From contig NZ_JAVBXX010000018.1 of the NCBI RefSeq assembly GCF_030824335.1, forward strand, positions 1-64,000: a DNA stretch of 64,000 bases, read 5' to 3'. Every line of letters begins with the position of its first letter. The first letter of the stretch is position 1. Both the position numbers and the translations under genes were made by a program. This document shows, piece by piece, positions 58,799 to 64,000 of the stretch. A model generated the notes under the pieces. That model was not told the DNA's origin. It saw nothing but the letters and a program-made list of their open reading frames with translations, and did not search any database. Source of the stretch: Azonexus sp. Lineage in GTDB: Bacteria > Pseudomonadota > Gammaproteobacteria > Burkholderiales > Rhodocyclaceae.

Positions 58799-60604
58799 AT
58801 GCAGTCTGCTGGCTCTCCTCCCGTTTCTTCACTGAAAATCTACTTTCGCCTGCTCGGCTATCTGCGTCCGTTCATCGGACTGTTTGCCATCAGCCTCGTC
58901 GGCTACATGATTTTTGCTTCGTCGCAGCCGATGATGGCGGTCGTGCTGAAGTATTTCGTCGATGGACTGACCGCCCCTGCCGGAGTGAACCTGCATGAGT
59001 TCCCGCTGATTGGCAGCATCCAATTGATGTATGGCGTGCCCATCCTGCTGATCCTCATCATTACCTGGCAGGGTTTCGGCTCGTTTCTAGGCAATTACTA
59101 CCTGGCAAAGGTCTCCCTCGGGCTGATCCATAACCTGCGCTGCACCCTGTTCGACAGCCTGCTGCGCCTGCCCAATACCTATTTCGACCAGAACAACTCC
59201 GGCCACCTGATTTCACGCATCACCTACAACGTCACCATGGTGACCGGTGCCGCGACGGATGCGATCAAGGTGGTCATTCGTGAAGGGTTGACCGTTGTTT
59301 TCCTGTTCTCCTACCTGCTCTGGATGAACTGGAAACTGACCCTGGTGATGCTGGCCATCTTGCCCGTGATCAATCTGATGGTGCGTAGTGCCAGCCGACG
59401 GTTCCGCAAGCAGAGCCGGAAAATCCAGGCCGCCATGGGCGATCTGACGCATATTGCATCGGAAACCATCCAGGGCTACCGCGTGGTCCGCAGTTTTGGC
59501 GGTGAAGACTACGAATCCGCCCGGTTCAAGCATGCCAGCGACGACAACACGGCCAAGCAATTGCGCATGGTGAAGACTGGCGCAACATTTACCCCGGCGC
59601 TGCAGTTCGTCACCTTCTCGACCATGGCCGTCATTCTTTTCCTCGTGCTGTTCCTGCGCGGTGATGCCTCGGCCGGCGATCTCGTGTCGTACATCACGGC
59701 TGCCGGCATGCTGCCCAAGCCGATCCGCCAACTATCCGAAGTCAGCGCCACCGTGCAGAAAGGTCTGGCTGGTGCCGAGAGCATTTTCAGCCAGCTCGAT
59801 GAAACACCCGAGCAAAATGCCGGGCAGCAGGAACGGCTTCAGGTCACCGGAAAACTGGAAGTGCGCAATCTCAACTTCTCCTATCCGGGCTGTGCGGACA
59901 AGGTACTGAACGACATCTGCTTTACCGCTGAACCGGGGCAGATGGTCGCGCTGGTCGGCCGTTCGGGCAGTGGCAAATCGACACTGGCCAACCTGATCCC
60001 GCGTTTCTATCATCACACCGACGGACAGATTCTGCTCGATGGCATGGAGATCGAGCAGTACACGCTACGCAACCTGCGTCGGCATATCGCGCTGGTCACC
60101 CAGCAGGTTTCGCTGTTCAACGACACCATCGCCAACAATATCGCCTATGGCGACCTGGCCGGGCTACCGCGCGAACAGGTCGAACAGGCGGCCCACGCCG
60201 CTTACGCCAGCGAATTCATTGACCGCTTGCCGCAAGCTTACGAAACGCTGGTTGGTGAAAACGGCGTGCTGCTCTCCGGCGGCCAGCGCCAGCGTCTGGC
60301 CATTGCCCGCGCCATCCTGAAAAATGCCCCGCTGCTGATTCTCGACGAGGCGACTTCGGCGCTGGATACCGAATCCGAACGGCACATCCAGGCGGCACTG
60401 GAAAGTGCGACGGCAAATCGGACGACCATCGTCATCGCGCACCGCCTGTCGACCATCGAACGGGCCGACCTGATCCTGGTCATGGACCAGGGGCGCATCG
60501 TGGAACGGGGAAGCCATGCCGAATTGCTGGCCCGCAATGGGCAATACGCCCGCCTGCATGCCATGCAGTTCAGCGAACACCCGACCCTGACTGTTGAGGC
60601 TTGA
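58799..60604 (+). CDS. msbA: lipid A export ABC transporter MsbA
   Basis: 601 aa homodimeric half-transporter flipping lipid A-core across the inner membrane. Six helices in residues about 25-310, then the nucleotide-binding domain with Walker A GRSGSGKST, Q loop VTQQVSLFND, signature LSGGQRQRLAIARAIL, Walker B LLILDEATSALD and the switch His in IVIAHRLSTIERADLI. Overall sequence type and LPS context fit MsbA. It stands alone on the plus strand between two minus-strand units, and its 3' end meets a strong hairpin. Confidence 0.93.
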   Translation: MQSAGSPPVSSLKIYFRLLGYLRPFIGLFAISLVGYMIFASSQPMMAVVLKYFVDGLTAPAGVNLHEFPLIGSIQLMYGVPILLILIITWQGFGSFLGNYYLAKVSLGLIHNLRCTLFDSLLRLPNTYFDQNNSGHLISRITYNVTMVTGAATDAIKVVIREGLTVVFLFSYLLWMNWKLTLVMLAILPVINLMVRSASRRFRKQSRKIQAAMGDLTHIASETIQGYRVVRSFGGEDYESARFKHASDDNTAKQLRMVKTGATFTPALQFVTFSTMAVILFLVLFLRGDASAGDLVSYITAAGMLPKPIRQLSEVSATVQKGLAGAESIFSQLDETPEQNAGQQERLQVTGKLEVRNLNFSYPGCADKVLNDICFTAEPGQMVALVGRSGSGKSTLANLIPRFYHHTDGQILLDGMEIEQYTLRNLRRHIALVTQQVSLFNDTIANNIAYGDLAGLPREQVEQAAHAAYASEFIDRLPQAYETLVGENGVLLSGGQRQRLAIARAILKNAPLLILDEATSALDTESERHIQAALESATANRTTIVIAHRLSTIERADLILVMDQGRIVERGSHAELLARNGQYARLHAMQFSEHPTLTVEA

Positions 60605-60615
60605 TGCACCGCCAC

Positions 60616-60654
60616 GGAGCGTTCGGGCTGCACCAACTGCAGCCCGAACGCTCC
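60616..60654. terminator. 17-bp perfect hairpin between msbA and the convergent kinase operon
   Basis: Arms 60616-60632 and 60638-60654 are exact reverse complements with a 5-nt loop (CCAAC). There is no T run on either side. Placed between two converging units, it probably halts or protects both transcripts. Confidence 0.75.
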
Positions 60655-60673
60655 GGTCTGAATCTGCGCCGAC

Positions 60674-62044
60674 TTAGGCCGGCGGCAGCCTGGCTTCAAG
60701 CCAGTCGTGCAATACCGAGCCGGCCGGCCAGTTGCGCAGGAAGCGCATCCGGTCACGCCGCCAGGCGCGCCGGAAGCTGCCGGACGAACGATGCTGAGTT
60801 GTGCCATCCAGGTCGATCAGCACAACCTGCCCATCGTGCCAGAGCAGATTGTGTGCTTTCAGATCGCCGTGCGTAATGCGCAGCCGGTAGAGGTCGGCAA
60901 ACAGTCTTGTCAGCGCCGTTGCCAGGTCGGCTGCGGGCACCTGTTCGGCAGAAAGCACCTCGAACAGACTAGGCCCCGGACAAAACCCGGTCACCAGGAA
61001 AGCACGCCCGCGCAAGGGCCCGCAGCGCTCTTCGATCATGAGCAGCGGCGTCGGCGTGGCAATGCCGTAAAACGCCAACCGGTGCGCCTCGCGCCATGAA
61101 TGCCAGGCCCGGCTCGGACGCCAGGCGCGCGACAAGGCATGGCGCCAGTTTCTCAGGTTGTAGCGTTTGACGACGGTCGGAATTTCCCCGACGTCCAGTG
61201 CAGCAACCGAACAAGTACCGCCATCCTTGAAAAACCGGCCTTGTGCCAGCAAAGCATCCGGATCGGCCAGCAAACCGCCGAGCGCCTCCTGAGCAGTGCG
61301 CAAAACGACAGAAAATCGTGATTTATTGCGGTCGACCGCAAATTTCGTGCAATTTCTGACCGTTTTTTCGAGAAAACGCTGCAAGCGCCGTTGCCGCCAA
61401 TCATCCACCAACTGCGGCAAGACATTTGACGCCACCGGCAAACCATAAGCTTGCAGCAGGCTGTCCCAATGCACCTCGAGCGCCAGCGGCAATTGCGACA
61501 GCAGCAGCGCCAGGTTGGCCAGATGCTGCGCTGCAGCGGCCGTCGGACGAATGCCATCGCCGTCGATCAGCCACAGCCGATCACCCTGACGCAGGAAGTT
61601 GCCCGGATGCAGATCGTCATGCACCAGACCGGCAGCGTGCAAACGACCGAGCAGTGCAAATGCCGGGAGCAGCGACTGGACATCTGCCAGGCTCGATTCC
61701 AGTGTTTGCGCATCGGGCAGGAATTCACTCAGCAGCAACAGGCCCAGGCCCGGAAGGCTCAAGGTCGTCAGACATGCCGGCGTAGGCAAACCCTGCGTCT
61801 GCAGCGCCTGAATACCTTGTTGCTCGCGAGCCGCATGGCGCGCTGCACGCTCGCCGATGAACAGCTTGGCAAACACGGCTTTGCCGCCCCAGCGCGCTTC
61901 GCCGGATACACGTTGCCCTGGCAGCCAGCGCAAGACGCGACAAAATTCGATCCGCCCGCCATCGGGCAAGGCCAGCGCGAACGGGGCGGGTGGATTCCAG
62001 CCAGCCTCGGCAAGTTGCGCAGCACTCAGCAACGGCAACATCAT
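60674..62044 (-). CDS. tandem double kinase-like protein of LPS core cluster
   Basis: 456 aa with two kinase-like domains in a row. Domain 1 (about 30-220): Lys60, VHDDLHPGNFL (Asp144, Asn149) and LIDGDGI (Asp161, Asp163). Domain 2 (about 275-450): Lys293 in VVKRYN, THGDLKAHNLL (Asp394, Asn399) and LIDLDG (Asp411). Both keep the main catalytic residues. The linker holds FAVDRNKS (235-242), encoded by a copy of the GTCGAC palindrome. It is the last gene of a minus-strand operon and overlaps the preceding stop (ATGA). Probably phosphorylates LPS-core heptose or Kdo. Two kinases in one chain is unusual for this family. Confidence 0.8.
   Translation of the reverse strand: MMLPLLSAAQLAEAGWNPPAPFALALPDGGRIEFCRVLRWLPGQRVSGEARWGGKAVFAKLFIGERAARHAAREQQGIQALQTQGLPTPACLTTLSLPGLGLLLLSEFLPDAQTLESSLADVQSLLPAFALLGRLHAAGLVHDDLHPGNFLRQGDRLWLIDGDGIRPTAAAAQHLANLALLLSQLPLALEVHWDSLLQAYGLPVASNVLPQLVDDWRQRRLQRFLEKTVRNCTKFAVDRNKSRFSVVLRTAQEALGGLLADPDALLAQGRFFKDGGTCSVAALDVGEIPTVVKRYNLRNWRHALSRAWRPSRAWHSWREAHRLAFYGIATPTPLLMIEERCGPLRGRAFLVTGFCPGPSLFEVLSAEQVPAADLATALTRLFADLYRLRITHGDLKAHNLLWHDGQVVLIDLDGTTQHRSSGSFRRAWRRDRMRFLRNWPAGSVLHDWLEARLPPA
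61327..61340. repeat. GTCGAC palindrome copy 6 (linker of double kinase)
   Basis: Exact TGCGGTCGACCGCA (extending to a 16-bp palindrome TTGCGGTCGACCGCAA at 61326-61341), in frame on the minus strand as A-V-D-R followed by N. It sits exactly between the two kinase domains. Confidence 0.9.
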
Positions 62045-62808
62045 TCGCGCCCCGCGAAAAAGCGGAGGATTTTCCGGATTTTTCGCTTGTCGACCGCAGT
62101 AAGCCGCGTTTGTTGCGCGTAATCCAGGTAAAAACGCAGTCTTTGCGTGCGCGACAGCTGGTATTTGGCCACTTTATCGAGACAAGCCAGATCCTTGATG
62201 ATCCGGTAGTCGAGAAACGGTTGCCACCAATAGCTGCCGGTCGGGCAATCGATCAGGTAAACCGTCGGGTATTCGCCCGCCTCGACCAAGACATTGCGCC
62301 ATTTGAAATCGTTGTGGGCAAACCCGGCCTGATGCATGGTGCGGGCGTAAACCGCCAGTTGCCGGGCGACATGGGCAACCCAGCGCCGGTTGCGCAGGCG
62401 ACTGTCGCCCTGCAAAGCCATGTTGGCCATATCGACCGTCTGCGGAATTTCTTCGGTAATCAGCGCGCCACGAACAAAACGTCCGTAACGGCGCTCCTGC
62501 CCGTAGGCGACCAGCGTCGCCGTGGGAATTCCCCAGGCACGGAAAGCCAGCAGATTCTCCCATTCCTTGCGCACGCGCTGCGGCCCGAACAGGTCGCGCA
62601 GGCCGAACCAGCGGCGCGCCAGACTGCGCCCGCCTTCCAGGTAACGTTTGACGTAATAGCGGCGGTCGCCGACCTGCATGCGCAAGACCCGGGATTGCGG
62701 ATCGCTGGCGATCAATTCCCCCTCGGCGGCAAATACCGCATCAAGCGAGGCAAAACGCTGCGCCGCCGCGCTCCCGGCGTACTCGGGGTTGAAAAACCAG
62801 TCGCTCAC
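62041..62808 (-). CDS. LPS core kinase (WaaP/Kdo kinase-like)
   Basis: 255 aa. ATP-binding Lys54 (YYVKRYLEGG), catalytic loop FAHNDFKWRNVLV (Asp167, Asn172), metal Asp187 in VYLIDCPTGS, all present. The GTG start VSDWFFNPEYAG overlaps the waaP stop as GTGA; the longer ATG frame runs back through waaP and is rejected. The C-terminus ends with LTAVDKRKIRKIL, where a half copy of the palindrome occurs. Likely a second core-sugar kinase acting with WaaP. Confidence 0.82.
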   Translation of the reverse strand: MSDWFFNPEYAGSAAAQRFASLDAVFAAEGELIASDPQSRVLRMQVGDRRYYVKRYLEGGRSLARRWFGLRDLFGPQRVRKEWENLLAFRAWGIPTATLVAYGQERRYGRFVRGALITEEIPQTVDMANMALQGDSRLRNRRWVAHVARQLAVYARTMHQAGFAHNDFKWRNVLVEAGEYPTVYLIDCPTGSYWWQPFLDYRIIKDLACLDKVAKYQLSRTQRLRFYLDYAQQTRLTAVDKRKIRKILRFFAGRE

Positions 62809-63629
62809 GCGCCCTCCGTATCGGCGAATTTCCGCACATAGCGCGCCTGCAGACGGCGGCTTTCTGCCGCCAGATGATCGAGCAGGGGACGCTCGGCCTG
62901 GAAAATGTCGCGCAGCGAACGCTGGAAATAAAGCCGCAGGAAACGCAGAAAATCCCGCTGGGTCAGCCCGATTTCCAGTGCCGAAAAATACAGTGAGGCC
63001 AGATCCTTGTCGCGCCAGCGACGGGGCGTTGCCGCACGGCATTGCGCCCGGTGCAGATCGATCACCGACAACTTCAGCGCCGAAGGCTGCGGCGCCGGAT
63101 CGAGATGGAGCAGGAAATGGCAGATGTAGAAATCACGATGATTGACGCCACCGCGATGCATACGCCCGGCCATCTCGGCCACCCGGCGAATCAGCGCCTG
63201 TTTCATGGCGAAGGCTGGCGGCTGGCTGGGCCAATCGCGACAGTAATCCTCCAGACTGATCGTTGGCGCCAGTTCCTCGGTCACGATGAAGGAGTGCTCT
63301 GCCGCCGGGTTCCAGCCGCGCCGCCCGTAGGCCACTGCGTGCATGGTATCGACCCCGAGCGTCTTCAGCCGCTGGATCGCCTGCCATTCGTTGCGCGCGC
63401 CCAGCACCGGCAAGCGCAGTGAAAACAGATTCTTGACGATCTCGCCCCAACCGATACCGCGATGAATCTTGACGAAATAACCGCGCCCCTGCACTTCCGT
63501 GCGCAAGGTACGACGCCCTTCGAGTTCGCGGAAAACCTGCCCCGGCAAGGCGTCGACCGCAACAAACGGGTCCTGCCCGGCCCACAGGTCGGCAAACGGT
63601 GCGTCAATGAACAGATCGTGCCGAGTCAC
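62805..63629 (-). CDS. waaP: LPS core heptose(I) kinase WaaP (RfaP)
   Basis: 274 aa, the normal RfaP length. Phosphorylates the first heptose of the LPS inner core, which stabilises the outer membrane. Diagnostic sequence: GVNHRDFYICHFLLH (Asp166, His171) and LSVIDLHRAQCR (Asp191), ATP Lys54 in YFVKIHRGIGWGEIVKNLF. The GTG start overlaps the waaG stop as GTGA. The following kinase starts the same way, so the operon is translationally linked throughout. Confidence 0.93.
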   Translation of the reverse strand: MTRHDLFIDAPFADLWAGQDPFVAVDALPGQVFRELEGRRTLRTEVQGRGYFVKIHRGIGWGEIVKNLFSLRLPVLGARNEWQAIQRLKTLGVDTMHAVAYGRRGWNPAAEHSFIVTEELAPTISLEDYCRDWPSQPPAFAMKQALIRRVAEMAGRMHRGGVNHRDFYICHFLLHLDPAPQPSALKLSVIDLHRAQCRAATPRRWRDKDLASLYFSALEIGLTQRDFLRFLRLYFQRSLRDIFQAERPLLDHLAAESRRLQARYVRKFADTEGA

Positions 63630-64000
63630 CGCCGCTCCCCCAGGATGATGTCGGCGGCACGCTCGGCATTGCTGTAAATATCGGCGGTTTCGGCCCAGCA
63701 CAGCGCGTTTTCCTGCCAAAGCTGACGTTGTTTGCGGTCAACCAGCATTTCTTGCAACATTTGATCCATTTTCGGCTGCTCGAAAGGTTCCGGGATCACC
63801 CGTCCGCCCTCGGCTTCTTCGATGTAATGGGCGTAGCCGCAAACCGCTGAAGCCAGTACAGGCAAGCCGGCGACCAGCGCCTCGAGCAGCACGGTGCCGG
63901 TGTTTTCGTTGTAGGCGGGGTGCACCAGCAGATCGGCGCCAAGCAGGAAACGCGGAATGTCGCTGCGCCCCTGCAGGATGCTGACCTGCTCAGCCAAACC
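63626..64000 (-). CDS. waaG: LPS core glucosyltransferase WaaG, C-terminal part (runs off window)
   Basis: Only the last 124 or so residues are in the window. They contain RFLLGADLLVHPAYNENTGT and VLLEALVAGLPVLASAVCGY, the donor-binding region of RfaG-type GT4 enzymes that add the first outer-core glucose. Directly followed by waaP, as in Pseudomonas and E. coli. The N-terminus and promoter lie beyond the window end. Confidence 0.88.
   Translation of the reverse strand, partial: GLAEQVSILQGRSDIPRFLLGADLLVHPAYNENTGTVLLEALVAGLPVLASAVCGYAHYIEEAEGGRVIPEPFEQPKMDQMLQEMLVDRKQRQLWQENALCWAETADIYSNAERAADIILGERR

Noticed and set aside
27468..63560. Single GTCGACCGCA-type half sites (for example 27470, 34198, 36252, 53479, 62091, 63551)
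   Set aside because: Most are simply Val-Asp-Arg or Arg-Pro codons in G+C-rich genes; without the second arm they cannot be told from codon usage, so they are not counted as copies.

Overview
The window looks like chromosomal DNA of a betaproteobacterium of the Rhodocyclales type (Dechloromonas/Azonexus-like). This rests on gene content (rpsU-yqeY-dnaG-rpoD-tRNA, leuS-lptE-holA, a Pseudomonas-like LPS-core cluster), roughly 60% G+C by eye, and compact operons joined by ATGA/GTGA/TTGA start-stop overlaps. The genus is an inference; no 16S gene is present.

Layout. 1-4.7 kb: a visibly AT-richer accessory segment with a two-gene Gabija anti-phage system (gajA, gajB, minus strand) and a gene-poor tail. 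4.7-12.8 kb: housekeeping genes (uvrD, a small unknown gene, a FecR/SPOR-like protein, leuS, lptE, holA). 12.8-19.0 kb: a tightly coupled signalling operon of TonB-dependent receptor, YfiR-family protein, hybrid histidine kinase and REC-GGDEF diguanylate cyclase. 19.1-23.9 kb: a small Cys-rich protein, proA, gcdH, ogt, xerD and ybaK. 23.9-27.2 kb: a PhnD-like lipoprotein coupled to a second hybrid kinase. 27.2-31 kb: a ZIP metal transporter, folB, plsY, catalase and two tiny ORFs. 31-34.4 kb: a SulP-STAS-cNMP transporter and tsaD. 34.5-39.2 kb: the macromolecular synthesis operon and a tRNA with anticodon CAT. 39.3-40.6 kb: a cyclophilin with a type I secretion-like C-terminus, bounded downstream by a decayed copy of the tRNA 3' half.

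40.9-64 kb: a large lipopolysaccharide (LPS) core assembly and decoration cluster. Plus strand: LpxL-type acyltransferase, InaA-like kinase, carbamoyltransferase, glycosyltransferases, two hexapeptide acyltransferases, O-antigen ligase-like protein, Mig-14-like protein, PIG-L deacetylase, kinase-like protein, OafA-type acyltransferase and, separately, MsbA. Minus strand: a TIM-barrel/kinase fusion, a tandem double kinase, another kinase, waaP and the end of waaG. Seven kinase-like domains lie in this cluster.

The most unusual signal not explained by genes is a dispersed palindrome, TGCGGTCGACCGCA. It occurs five times exactly, plus shorter variants, both between genes and in frame inside three proteins, where it encodes A-V-D-R each time. 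Three copies share an identical 20-mer, and one forms the core of a perfect 44-bp palindrome downstream of tsaD.
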